Shown here: one piece after another, positions 1-8,344 of the stretch
How the letters are laid out: each line of letters begins with the position of its first letter
Position numbering within the stretch: the stretch's first letter is position 1
Assembly (NCBI GenBank): GCA_050943255.1
Contig: JBMNOV010000006.1
Location: 1-54,481 of the forward strand
Direction of reading: 5' to 3'
DNA from: UBA4844 sp050943255
GTDB taxonomy: Bacteria > Bacillota > Syntrophomonadia > Syntrophomonadales > Syntrophomonadaceae
DNA length: 54,481 nucleotides
Notes under the pieces: generated by a model
The model's database searches: none
Told to the model about the DNA's origin: nothing
The model's input: the letters and a program-made list of their open reading frames with translations, nothing else
Program-made: the position numbers and the translations under genes

Positions 1-295
1 AACTAATTAGTTTTTTTGATGATTAATACTAACTAATTAAAATATAAATATATACATATAAGTAAATAACTTCAGAATTAATGGAAATAAGGAGAAGTAA
101 TCAAGGATATTGACTCTAACCCTAGGCCAAAGTGTAAAATTATACAGTAAACGGATACTATACAAAAAAATGCAACTGTCTTGAAATTAATTCCTAAGGT
201 GTTTAATAGAAAGGGGTGAATTTTATAGGTTACTACTGGAAAAGAAGCGTTCGTACCTAGTTTATGAGAGCAATACAATAGGAGGCGAACAAATA
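1..295. other. Intergenic region before the TRAP operon
   Basis: AT-rich, with no convincing gene. Bases 1-12 (AACTAATTAGTT) form a perfect 12-bp palindrome followed by a run of T, which could be the tail of a terminator for a gene left of the window. The nonamer AACTAATTA recurs at 31-39. A good ribosome binding site (AGGAGG, about 281-286) precedes the first gene. I see no promoter close to consensus; TTGAAA at 181-186 with TAATAG at 204-209 is only weak. Confidence 0.5.
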
Positions 296-1636
296 ATGGC
301 AACGGCTATTGTATTAGTACCATTCCTTTTGTTTCTACTTACAGGAATGAGAATTGGTACTATATTACTGGCAATAGGTGTATTAGGCACTTTTGTTCTT
401 TATGGGCAAAATACCATGACGGGTATGCTTCAAAACGATCCCTTCATTACTGTTGCAGCATATGGCCTGACTCCAATTCCTCTTTTTATTTTCATGGCAT
501 ATTGCATTATGCAGGCTAATATCGTAGATAATATGTACCTTGTGGCATATAAAATATCACGCGGTCGTCCTTCACTTCTGGGTGCTGTTACAATATTTAT
601 AGGTGGTTTTTTAGGAGCGGTGTCTGGATCTGGAGCTGCTATAGCTGCAGCACTTGGAAAAACTATTGCACCGCAATTACAAAGACATGGGTTCAGCCCT
701 GCTTTGGCAGCAGCTACAACGGCAACCGGCGGTTCTCTTGCAGCTATTATCCCCCCAAGCATTATTCTTATAATCTATGGATCCTTAACTGAAACTTCTG
801 TTGGAAAACTTTTTATGGGAGCATTAATACCAGGTCTTCTTTTGATGATAGTTTATGCTGTTTGCGTTGTAGTCACATACAATATTTTTGAAAGACGCAA
901 GGAGCCAGAAAAAAGAGATTCGCAAGAGTTGAATGTACATAGTGGTTTTAATGATCATATTGAAAACAGTAAGGAAGAGATAAAGTCAATTGCCATTTCT
1001 TGCGTAATGGGTGTTATGCTTATAGTTATTGTATTGGGGGGGATTTATACAGGAATATTTACCCCAACCGAAGCAGCTGCTGCTGCAACATTTGTTTCAT
1101 TATTATATTGCGCTGGGTTAGGAAGATTAAATATAAATTTTTTAAAAAAAGCTTTAAAGGAAACTGCAAGCATAACTGCGATGATTATGTTTATCATACT
1201 TACCGCGCAATTATTTGGGCGTTTAGTTTCTTTATTAAAAATACCAGCTACTATAATAAGCTTACTTGACCCTATACTTGATATGACCCTTCTTGTCGTA
1301 ATACTTCTTATGTTATTCTATTTTATTTTAGGTATGTTTTTAGAGGGCGCTGCTGCCATGATAATGGCTGTACCGATTACATATCCTTTAATGGAGGTAA
1401 TAGGGGTAGAGCCATTATGGTTTGGCGTCATGATTGGCATGCTTTTATGTCTTGGTTTGATTACACCGCCAATAGGATTATCAGTTTTTTCGGCAAGTGG
1501 GGTAACAGGAGTTCCGCTAACTTCAATATTTCGTTACACTATAGTATTTGGAGCAATAGGTATGGGGGTGGTAGGAGGGCTTATGTGGTTTTTCCCGGAA
1601 ATTGCCTTATGGCTACCAAGTCAAATGGCAGGATAG
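296..1636 (+). CDS. dctM: TRAP transporter large permease, DctM family
   Basis: This is the large (about 12-helix) membrane subunit of a tripartite ATP-independent periplasmic transporter. It should carry the substrate with sodium or proton movement after delivery by the binding protein. The 446 residues are near-continuous hydrophobic helices. They include the glycine-rich block GAVSGSGAAIAAALG, the PPSIILIIYG segment and FTPTEAAAAAT, all typical of DctM. The start has AGGAGG about 9 bases upstream. It is followed by dctP and dctQ, an M-P-Q order where P-Q-M is commoner. The substrate cannot be read from sequence; the dehydrogenases downstream suggest a sugar acid, polyol or other hydroxy compound. 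Confidence 0.93.
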   Translation: MATAIVLVPFLLFLLTGMRIGTILLAIGVLGTFVLYGQNTMTGMLQNDPFITVAAYGLTPIPLFIFMAYCIMQANIVDNMYLVAYKISRGRPSLLGAVTIFIGGFLGAVSGSGAAIAAALGKTIAPQLQRHGFSPALAAATTATGGSLAAIIPPSIILIIYGSLTETSVGKLFMGALIPGLLLMIVYAVCVVVTYNIFERRKEPEKRDSQELNVHSGFNDHIENSKEEIKSIAISCVMGVMLIVIVLGGIYTGIFTPTEAAAAATFVSLLYCAGLGRLNINFLKKALKETASITAMIMFIILTAQLFGRLVSLLKIPATIISLLDPILDMTLLVVILLMLFYFILGMFLEGAAAMIMAVPITYPLMEVIGVEPLWFGVMIGMLLCLGLITPPIGLSVFSASGVTGVPLTSIFRYTIVFGAIGMGVVGGLMWFFPEIALWLPSQMAG

Positions 1637-1719
1637 ATAATTAGGGATTGGAGTCGTAAATTATAGATTCCTAATTTTAGGATTAAAAAATTTACTATAC
1701 GGAGAGGGGAAATTACGAG

Positions 1720-2832
1720 ATGAAAAAGTACTTATTGGCATTAACCTTAATTATGGCACTGATTATTTCGGGGTGTTCATCCAATTCTGCCGATACTTCT
1801 GATAATAATTCAGAGAAAGTAATAAAAATACGTGCTGCAGGGGCTATGCCGCCTAAACAGGGATATATGGTAGGTTACCATGTTCCGTGGATGGAACGGG
1901 TAAAACAGGAGAGTGGGGGACGAGTTGATTTTGATGTATATCCATCTGCTGAATTAGTACCAATGGGTGGCGAACTTACTGCATTAGAATCTAAACAGAT
2001 AGATATGGCATTAAGTGGAATGAGAACATACCATCCGGATTTGTTTCCGATGGCAGATATAGCTTCTTTACCTGTTTTAAAAACCGATGCATTAACTACA
2101 ACTAAAGCCTATCTCAAATTGTTTGATAGTGATGTAAAACTTCAAGGTGATAAAACTTATTATGATCTAAACATAGCAGATCATGGATATGTTGCACTTC
2201 CTATGCCTGCTTTAGATAATTATATTATTTCCACCTATAAAAAAGAGATAAAGAATCCAGAGGATTTCAAAGGTTTGATTTTACGAGGATCTACGCGTTC
2301 ACACGAAATATTTGCAGGAAAATTAGGTGCTACACCGGTTACTATGGTATCAACAGAAATATATGATGCTATGACCCGGGGAACAATTGACGGGATAATT
2401 TTTAGTATTGCTGATTGGCAGGGTTATGGATTCCAGGATGTAGCAAAATATAACATACGTGGGCTTACTTTGGGAACCTTTACAGGAGAAAATATTTTCC
2501 TTAAAGAGACTTGGGAAAGTTTCCCCGAAGATATCAGGGAGATAATGTATACTGCCGCAAGGGAACAAGCAATTGAAGGGGCAAAGTATTGGATGTCCTT
2601 GGTAGATCCAACAATTGAACTGGCGAAAGGAATGGGTTCAACCTTTGTGGATTTTACGGAGTTGCCAATTGAAACTCAGAACTTAATTAATAAGGCCATA
2701 GTAGAAACCTGGTATGGTTGGATTGATAAAGTTACAGCGGAAGGAATGCCTGGACTAGAAGCAGCCAGACTGTGGCGTGATTGTATGGTTGAAGCAGGAG
2801 CAGTAGTGCCGGAAGAACTTATGAGTTTGTAG
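1720..2832 (+). CDS. dctP: TRAP transporter substrate-binding lipoprotein, DctP family
   Basis: Extracytoplasmic solute receptor of the TRAP system, 370 residues. The N-terminus is a lipoprotein signal: MKK, a hydrophobic stretch, then a lipobox ending in Cys19 (LIISGC), followed by a Ser/Asn/Asp-rich linker. The mature part has the DctP features: an early segment on approach to the ligand, LRGSTRSHEIFAGKLGATPV around the usual conserved Arg region, and EIYDAMTRGTIDGI. GGAGAGGGG lies 10 bases before the start. The gene sits 83 bases after dctM and is followed by a strong intercistronic hairpin, which may set receptor mRNA above that of the membrane subunits. Confidence 0.93.
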   Translation: MKKYLLALTLIMALIISGCSSNSADTSDNNSEKVIKIRAAGAMPPKQGYMVGYHVPWMERVKQESGGRVDFDVYPSAELVPMGGELTALESKQIDMALSGMRTYHPDLFPMADIASLPVLKTDALTTTKAYLKLFDSDVKLQGDKTYYDLNIADHGYVALPMPALDNYIISTYKKEIKNPEDFKGLILRGSTRSHEIFAGKLGATPVTMVSTEIYDAMTRGTIDGIIFSIADWQGYGFQDVAKYNIRGLTLGTFTGENIFLKETWESFPEDIREIMYTAAREQAIEGAKYWMSLVDPTIELAKGMGSTFVDFTELPIETQNLINKAIVETWYGWIDKVTAEGMPGLEAARLWRDCMVEAGAVVPEELMSL

Positions 2833-2870
2833 GTTTTCTTATCCTGAATCCTTTGAAACAATAAGCTGCG

Positions 2871-2911
2871 GGGCATCTTAGGTATAAAGCCTTTTTACAC
2901 CTAAGATGCCC
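2871..2911 (+). repeat. Intercistronic hairpin between dctP and dctQ
   Basis: GGGCATCTTAGGT (2871-2883) and ACCTAAGATGCCC (2899-2911) form a perfect 13-bp stem around a 15-base loop. There is no T-run afterwards, so it is not a canonical terminator. Similar stem-loops after binding-protein genes often stabilise the upstream mRNA or reduce readthrough into permease genes. Confidence 0.8.
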
Positions 2912-2985
2912 ACCTGATACATGGCTACACTCATATTCCCTGAATTAAATTGGAATATGATCGAAACTCGGAGGAGGGATTGTTT

Positions 2986-3564
2986 GTGGAATTAGATATA
3001 GAAGAAAATCTTAATTCTGTTACAACTAAAAAATTAGATGTTGTCGATAATTTTGATATTATTTTAAACAAATTAATAAATTTAAGTATTACTTTAGCTT
3101 CTATAGCTATTTTTCTTATGATGGTATTTGTTCTTATATCTTCAGTTGGCCGTTATATTACCGGGACTGTTATAATACCAGGTTTAATTGAAATGACTGG
3201 TTTTTATCTAATGCCTTTAGCTGTTTTTCCGGCATTTGCATATAGTTATATGTCAGGTACATTTCCAATGGTAGATAATCTTGCTAATAAGTGCCCCGAA
3301 AGGGTTCAATTTTGGATAAAAGGTCTCTATTTGTTGCTTGAGGTTATACTATTTGCATTGGTTACCTATTTTACGTTGGAATATGCATTAATAGGAACAG
3401 CTAAGAACATGCAAATGCGTGCGGGAGCTAATCTCTGGCCATTATATCCTTTCTTTTATACTGCACCTTATGGGTTTGCTTTACTTACATTAAAAGCTGC
3501 TACAGCTTTTCTAAAGCTTCTGAAAAATAAAGAGGAAATTATTTCTACAGTACAGGTAGAATAA
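2986..3564 (+). CDS. dctQ: TRAP transporter small permease, DctQ family
   Basis: Four-helix membrane subunit that partners DctM. I chose the GTG start at 2986, seven bases after GGAGGAGGGA (2970-2979), giving 192 residues. An earlier TTG (2950) would place the ribosome binding site inside the gene. After a charged N-terminus of about 40 residues come hydrophobic helices near residues 45-70, 80-105, 115-140 and 155-180, the usual DctQ topology. PGLIEMTGFYLMPLAVFPAF matches the conserved second helix region. It completes the transporter set after a 153-base gap holding the hairpin. Confidence 0.88.
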   Translation: MELDIEENLNSVTTKKLDVVDNFDIILNKLINLSITLASIAIFLMMVFVLISSVGRYITGTVIIPGLIEMTGFYLMPLAVFPAFAYSYMSGTFPMVDNLANKCPERVQFWIKGLYLLLEVILFALVTYFTLEYALIGTAKNMQMRAGANLWPLYPFFYTAPYGFALLTLKAATAFLKLLKNKEEIISTVQVE

Positions 3565-3706
3565 TTGCTATGTAAGTTTTAACTATTGCAATTAATAATT
3601 ATTTAATGCCGCTAATAATTAATAAAAACCCACTTTTCTATTATTCGGATAATATAATAAAGATATATCAAAAAGTCATTAACAAAATATGAAAGGAAGG
3701 CAGTTT

Positions 3707-4483
3707 ATGATGCAAAATATAATGGATAAATTCAGCCTTGCCGGAAAGAAGGCAATAGTTACAGGGGGAGCCAAGGGAATAAGTTATAGCATTGCTGAGG
3801 GACTTCATGAAGCAGGTGCACAAATTGTTCTGATTGATTTATTGGATATAGTTGATAAATCTGCTGCAACGCTGGGAAAAAACGGTCCTGCTGTATATGC
3901 TGTAAAAGGTGACTTAACCGTTACTGAAGATCTCCAGCGAATTTATAACGAATCCTTAGAAAAGTTAGAGGGCCGCGTGGATATTGTAGTAAATGGAGCA
4001 GGTATTCAATATAGATGTATTGCTGAGGAATTCCCAATAGATAAATGGAAAAAGATTATTGACATTAATCTAAATGCCGTCTTTTTTATTTGTCAATTAG
4101 CGGCACGTACAATGATAAAGCAAGGTTATGGCAGAATCATAAACATTGCTTCAATGTGTTCATTTTTTGGGGCAACAATGATTCCCGCTTATACGGCTAG
4201 TAAAGGTGGAATTATGCAGCTTACTAAGGCATTATCCAATGAATGGGCGAGCAAAGGTATTAATGTAAATGCTATTGCTCCTGGCTATATAATTACTGAG
4301 CTTACCGCAAATATGAAAACAGTAAACCCCCAGCAATATGAAGAGGCAACCAAACGTATACCAATGGGCAGATGGGGCGAAGTAGATGACTTAAAAGGTA
4401 TAGCCGTTTTTCTTGCTTCAGATGCTTCACAATATATTACCGGGGCTACCATTCCGGTTGACGGTGGTTATTTAGGAAAATAA
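3707..4483 (+). CDS. Short-chain dehydrogenase, KduD-like
   Basis: NAD(P)-dependent classical SDR of 258 residues, probably cytoplasmic. The start at 3707 follows AGGAAGG by six bases; an ATG at 3689 would contain that site. It shows the cofactor motif TGGAKGISYSIAEGL, NGAG, a catalytic Ser in INIASMCSF, and YTASK with catalytic Tyr and Lys. The segments YTASKGGIMQLTKALSNEWA, INVNAIAPGY and RIPMGRWGE strongly resemble 2-deoxy-D-gluconate 3-dehydrogenase and gluconate 5-dehydrogenase (KduD/Gno). A TATAAT at 3653-3658 may be a -10 element. Placed after a TRAP transporter, it likely oxidises or reduces an imported hydroxy acid; the exact substrate is unknown. Confidence 0.85.
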   Translation: MMQNIMDKFSLAGKKAIVTGGAKGISYSIAEGLHEAGAQIVLIDLLDIVDKSAATLGKNGPAVYAVKGDLTVTEDLQRIYNESLEKLEGRVDIVVNGAGIQYRCIAEEFPIDKWKKIIDINLNAVFFICQLAARTMIKQGYGRIINIASMCSFFGATMIPAYTASKGGIMQLTKALSNEWASKGINVNAIAPGYIITELTANMKTVNPQQYEEATKRIPMGRWGEVDDLKGIAVFLASDASQYITGATIPVDGGYLGK

Positions 4484-4577
4484 TTCAGTAATATGCGCTA
4501 ACAGGGGACTTATAAAGCTTATTATTTTTATATTCATTTTTGAGCGAATTAATTAAATTACAAAGGAGGCAATAGTT

Positions 4578-5618
4578 ATGATGAATGCTGTAATTAAAAC
4601 CAAGGGAGCACCTGGGTATATGGAATATGCATCGGTTCCAATTCCTTCAATTAACCCTGATCAAGTTTTAGTTGAAATAAAGTATTGCGGTATTTGCGGA
4701 ACAGATCATTCCTTATATTATTGGAATGAAGCTATTGCTGGTTTTTATAAATTTAATTTTCCTACAATCTTTGGACATGAATTCTCTGGAGTTGTATCCC
4801 AAATAGGTGAACAGGTGAAAGGCATTAACGTTGGAGATCGTGTAACCGTAAATCCTATAGTTGAATGTGGACAATGCAGTTATTGTGCTCAAGGTTATGT
4901 TAACATATGTGATGATAGAAAATTTTTAGGCATTGATTATAATGGAGGATTTGCCCAGTTCATACCAGTTAAAGCGCAGAGTATAATTAGGCTTTCTGAT
5001 AATGTTAGTTTTAAAGCTGGGGCTGTTATAGAGCCCTTGTGTGTTGCAATTCATGCGATCGAAAGGGTACGGCCTGAATTTGGCGACTCTGCACTTATCA
5101 TGGGTCCAGGAGCAATCGGATTGCTAATGGTTTTGATATTAAAATCTTTAGGAATTTCGCCAATAATAGTTTCTGGCACATCGGCTGATAAAGATAGATT
5201 AAATTTGGCTAAAACATTGGGTGCTGATGTTATCATTAATTCCGATGAACAAGATTCTGTGGAAATGGTAAGAGATATTACGGGCGGCAGAGGAGCAGAT
5301 GTGGTGTATGATGTTGCGGGAGATCCTGCAGTAGTGCCACAAGCAATGCTAATGCTGGCAAAGCGGGGAAGAATTAGTGTAGTAGGTTTACCTCCAACGG
5401 GAAGCGAAGTACCGATGACCAAATTAGCATTAAGTGAGACAAGTATTATTGGGAGTAGAGCTTATGAGCTAAAAACTTTTCACCAGGCTGTAAAAATGAT
5501 AAACAATGGTTTAAATGTTGAACCTATTGCAACTCATGAATTTCCTTTGGCTGATTTTGAAACTGCTTTTGAAATAGTACACGAAAGACAGGGGATAAGA
5601 GTTTTGCTTGCTCCATAA
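4578..5618 (+). CDS. Zinc-dependent alcohol/polyol dehydrogenase (MDR family)
   Basis: Medium-chain dehydrogenase of 346 residues. The N-terminal catalytic domain has CGICGTDHS with the catalytic-zinc Cys, GHEFSG with the zinc His-Glu, and the structural-zinc set CGQCSYCAQGYVNIC. The Rossmann domain has GPGAIGLL. This matches the sorbitol/threonine/butanediol dehydrogenase group rather than ethanol dehydrogenases. AAAGGAGG lies nine bases before the ATG. With the TRAP transporter and the KduD-like enzyme it forms a plausible uptake-and-oxidation route for a sugar acid or polyol. Substrate choice cannot be made from sequence. Confidence 0.88.
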   Translation: MMNAVIKTKGAPGYMEYASVPIPSINPDQVLVEIKYCGICGTDHSLYYWNEAIAGFYKFNFPTIFGHEFSGVVSQIGEQVKGINVGDRVTVNPIVECGQCSYCAQGYVNICDDRKFLGIDYNGGFAQFIPVKAQSIIRLSDNVSFKAGAVIEPLCVAIHAIERVRPEFGDSALIMGPGAIGLLMVLILKSLGISPIIVSGTSADKDRLNLAKTLGADVIINSDEQDSVEMVRDITGGRGADVVYDVAGDPAVVPQAMLMLAKRGRISVVGLPPTGSEVPMTKLALSETSIIGSRAYELKTFHQAVKMINNGLNVEPIATHEFPLADFETAFEIVHERQGIRVLLAP

Positions 5619-5819
5619 TGGTTAGACAAATATATAGATAGAAAAAGGCCGTCTGTAACGATATGCTTCTTTTCCCAGGTAATGGTTAAGTGTATCTATA
5701 AGACGGTTTTTTGTTTAAAACAAAGTTTGTTTTACTTACTAGTAAATGTTTTAGTAAAAAGCATTTATGGTAATATATATAATACTGAAAGTTGCAAATA
5801 TATTATGGAGGCCTTAGTA
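5619..5819. other. Intergenic region with inverted repeats
   Basis: CCGTCT (5649-5654) pairs with AGACGG (5701-5706), which is followed by a T-run, so a long-loop terminator for the dehydrogenase gene is possible. It overlaps the perfect palindrome TTTGTTTAAAACAAA (5710-5724). TATAAT at 5778-5783 could be a -10 box for the next gene, but I see no good -35. Confidence 0.35.
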
Positions 5820-7664
5820 TTGAAAGCAAAATTATTCAGGGATATATTACCACGGGTGTCCAAACCGGTACGCTATGCCGGGGGGGAACTCAACATCATC
5901 CAAAAGGACTGGCAACAAGCTGAAGCTAAAATGGTATTTGCTTTTCCTGATGTCTATGAAGTAGGCATGTCACATATCGGGGGGAAGATACTTTACGGTC
6001 TGGTGAATGAAAAGAGCAATCACCTGATGGAACGCTCTTTTGCTCCCTGGCCAGATATGGAAGAGATTATGCGCCAGGAGAACATACCTTTATATGCTTT
6101 GGAGTCATTCCGCCCGTTGGGAGAATTTGATGTTGTCGGTTTTTCTCTGCAGTATGAACTATCAATTACCAATGTATTAAATATGCTGGATTTGGCTGGT
6201 ATACCTCTATGGTCACATGAAAGAAAAGAAGGTTGTCCTCTGGTGATTGCCGGTGGACCGGTAGTATTTAACCCGGAGCCCTTTGCCCGGTTTTTTGATG
6301 CCTTTGTCATAGGTGATGGCGAGGAAGTTACCCTGGAGTTTCTGGACTGTGTTCAGCAACATCGTAAGGTGAAAAGGGACGAGCTTTTGCGAAAATTAGC
6401 GGGGATAGAAGGGGTATATGTACCTGCTTTTTATGAGATAAGATATAATGAAAATGGTACTATAAAAAGTATGGAACCTACTATAAATGAGGTACCCAGG
6501 AAAACAAGGAGACGGGTAGTAGCTGACTTAGATAAGGCTTACTATCCTGATAAACCGGTATTACCATATATGAATATAGTCCATGACCGGGCTGTACTGG
6601 AGGTAATGCGGGGGTGCCAGCGGAGTTGTCGTTTTTGTCATGCTGGTATGGTATACCGCCCGGTGCGGGAAAGAAGTGTGGATACCCTTAAGAAACAAGC
6701 AGCTGCCCAGATGGCAAGTACTGGTTACGAGGAAATATCATTGGCTTCCTTAAGTACCCTGGATTACTCTGGGATAGATTCCCTGGTAAAGGATCTGGTA
6801 AATGAATATGGTTCCCAGGGTACAGGAGTTTCCCTACCCTCTCTACGGGTAGATGCTTTTTCCATCGATTTGGCCAATGAAGTTCAAAAGGTGCGCAAGA
6901 CAACCCTGACCCTGGCTCCGGAGGCAGGTACCCAGCGCCTTCGGGATGTAATAAATAAAAACGTAACTGAGGAACAACTATATAAAGCAGTTGAAGCAGC
7001 ATTTAAATCGGGTTGGCTTTCGCTTAAGCTTTATTTTATGATTGGCCTGCCAACTGAAACTGAAGCTGATCTGGATGGAATAACTGATCTGCTTAATAAG
7101 GTTAAGGCTATCGGAAACAAATATGCGCGTCGACCAGTAGAAGTTAGGGCTAGCGTATCTTCCTTTGTTCCCAAAGCTCATACCCCCTTTCAGTGGGAAA
7201 AACAAAACAGTATTGAAGAGTTGAATAAGAAACGTGGTTACATAATGAGAGAAAAACGGAAAAATATTAAGCTAAGCTTTCATGACAGCCAAACTAGTTA
7301 CCTGGAAGGAGTCATGGCCCGGGGCGATCGCCGTTTAGCCCAGGCTATTTTTAATGCCTGGCAAAAAGGCTGTAAATTTGATGGTTGGTCAGAGTATTTC
7401 CGTTTTGACCTTTGGCAGCAAGCACTACAGGAATCAGGGGTTAATCCTGATTTTTATACATGCCGCCAGCGCAATTTGGAAGAAATATTCCCCTGGGAAT
7501 TTATTGAGACAGGTATAGATCGGGAATACTTGCTTGAAGAAAACGAAAAGGCTAAGAAGGGGATTAGTACTCCCGACTGCCGTCAAGAAGGGTGTAGGGA
7601 TTGTGGGGTTTGTATGACATTGGGAGTTGAACTTCAGATTAAGGAGGGATCAGGGTGCGATTAA
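5820..7664 (+). CDS. B12-binding-like radical SAM protein, TIGR03960 family
   Basis: Radical SAM enzyme with an N-terminal cobalamin-binding-like region, found next to rng and rplU in many Clostridia. I chose TTG 5820 (614 residues), eight bases after ATGGAGG; longer reading upstream lacks support. The cluster motif is CQRSCRFC in the segment RGCQRSCRFCHAG. LTLAPEAGTQRLRDVINK and KLYFMIGLPTETEADL are typical of the family. The C-terminus is cysteine-rich (CRQEGCRDCGVC), possibly a second metal site. The stop overlaps the next gene by 10 bases. The reaction is unknown; tRNA or rRNA modification is a guess from its neighbours. Confidence 0.85.
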   Translation: MKAKLFRDILPRVSKPVRYAGGELNIIQKDWQQAEAKMVFAFPDVYEVGMSHIGGKILYGLVNEKSNHLMERSFAPWPDMEEIMRQENIPLYALESFRPLGEFDVVGFSLQYELSITNVLNMLDLAGIPLWSHERKEGCPLVIAGGPVVFNPEPFARFFDAFVIGDGEEVTLEFLDCVQQHRKVKRDELLRKLAGIEGVYVPAFYEIRYNENGTIKSMEPTINEVPRKTRRRVVADLDKAYYPDKPVLPYMNIVHDRAVLEVMRGCQRSCRFCHAGMVYRPVRERSVDTLKKQAAAQMASTGYEEISLASLSTLDYSGIDSLVKDLVNEYGSQGTGVSLPSLRVDAFSIDLANEVQKVRKTTLTLAPEAGTQRLRDVINKNVTEEQLYKAVEAAFKSGWLSLKLYFMIGLPTETEADLDGITDLLNKVKAIGNKYARRPVEVRASVSSFVPKAHTPFQWEKQNSIEELNKKRGYIMREKRKNIKLSFHDSQTSYLEGVMARGDRRLAQAIFNAWQKGCKFDGWSEYFRFDLWQQALQESGVNPDFYTCRQRNLEEIFPWEFIETGIDREYLLEENEKAKKGISTPDCRQEGCRDCGVCMTLGVELQIKEGSGCD

Positions 7665-8344
7665 GAGCTGAGTATAGTGTCGGGCCAGATTTAAGGTTTC
7701 TATCTAATCTGGATATGATGAATCTTATGGCCAGAGCTCTGCGTCGGTCCCAGGTGCCATATGCCTTGAGTGAAGGGTTTAATCCGCATATTCGCCTTTC
7801 TATGGGTACTGTTCTGCCAGTTGGTTTGTGGGGGAAACGGGAATATTTTGATTTGGAAACATCCCTAGAGATAAAGGGCGATGATTTTATAGAAAAGATG
7901 AACCAGTCTTTGCCTGGAAATATACGTATTAAAGACTGTAGAGCAATTTCAGTTAATACCCCGACATTGATGAAAAGTATCAACTGTGCCTGTTATTCTT
8001 TTATACTGGACATTCCAGTCCTTCTGTTGCAGGAATGGAAAGACAGGTTGCTGCAGCAGGAAAAACTAGTGGTAAAAAGCCGGGGTAAAAAAAAGGATTT
8101 GGACAAGGATTTAAAACCCGGGATTCTTAACCTGGAAATAAACGGCTGGCAAGATTTAGCTATAGTTGATATATGGGGAACTACAGGAGAACCTCTTAAC
8201 ATTCGTTTTGATGAGCTTAGAGACTTGTTAATAACAACTGGAATTAACCAGGACAACATTATCGATATCTACCGTAGCGGAAATTTTATTAGATTGGATA
8301 ACCGTTACTATACACCACTGGAAAAGGTGAAGTTATTTGGATAG
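7655..8344 (+). CDS. TIGR03936/DUF2344 protein, radical-SAM partner
   Basis: Protein of 229 residues starting at GTG 7655, ten bases inside the previous gene, with GGAGG just upstream. The N-terminus (FLSNLDMMNLMARALRRSQV, then SEGFNPHIRLSMG) is the signature of DUF2344. This domain is encoded next to, or fused to, TIGR03960 radical SAM proteins. The overlap implies translational coupling and a shared job. Its function is not established. It overlaps rng by eight bases, so the three genes form one operon. Confidence 0.82.
   Translation: MRLRAEYSVGPDLRFLSNLDMMNLMARALRRSQVPYALSEGFNPHIRLSMGTVLPVGLWGKREYFDLETSLEIKGDDFIEKMNQSLPGNIRIKDCRAISVNTPTLMKSINCACYSFILDIPVLLLQEWKDRLLQQEKLVVKSRGKKKDLDKDLKPGILNLEINGWQDLAIVDIWGTTGEPLNIRFDELRDLLITTGINQDNIIDIYRSGNFIRLDNRYYTPLEKVKLFG

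Noticed and set aside
430..762. Antisense frame opposite dctM
   Set aside because: It arises from Ala/Gly-rich codons of the permease and has no independent support.
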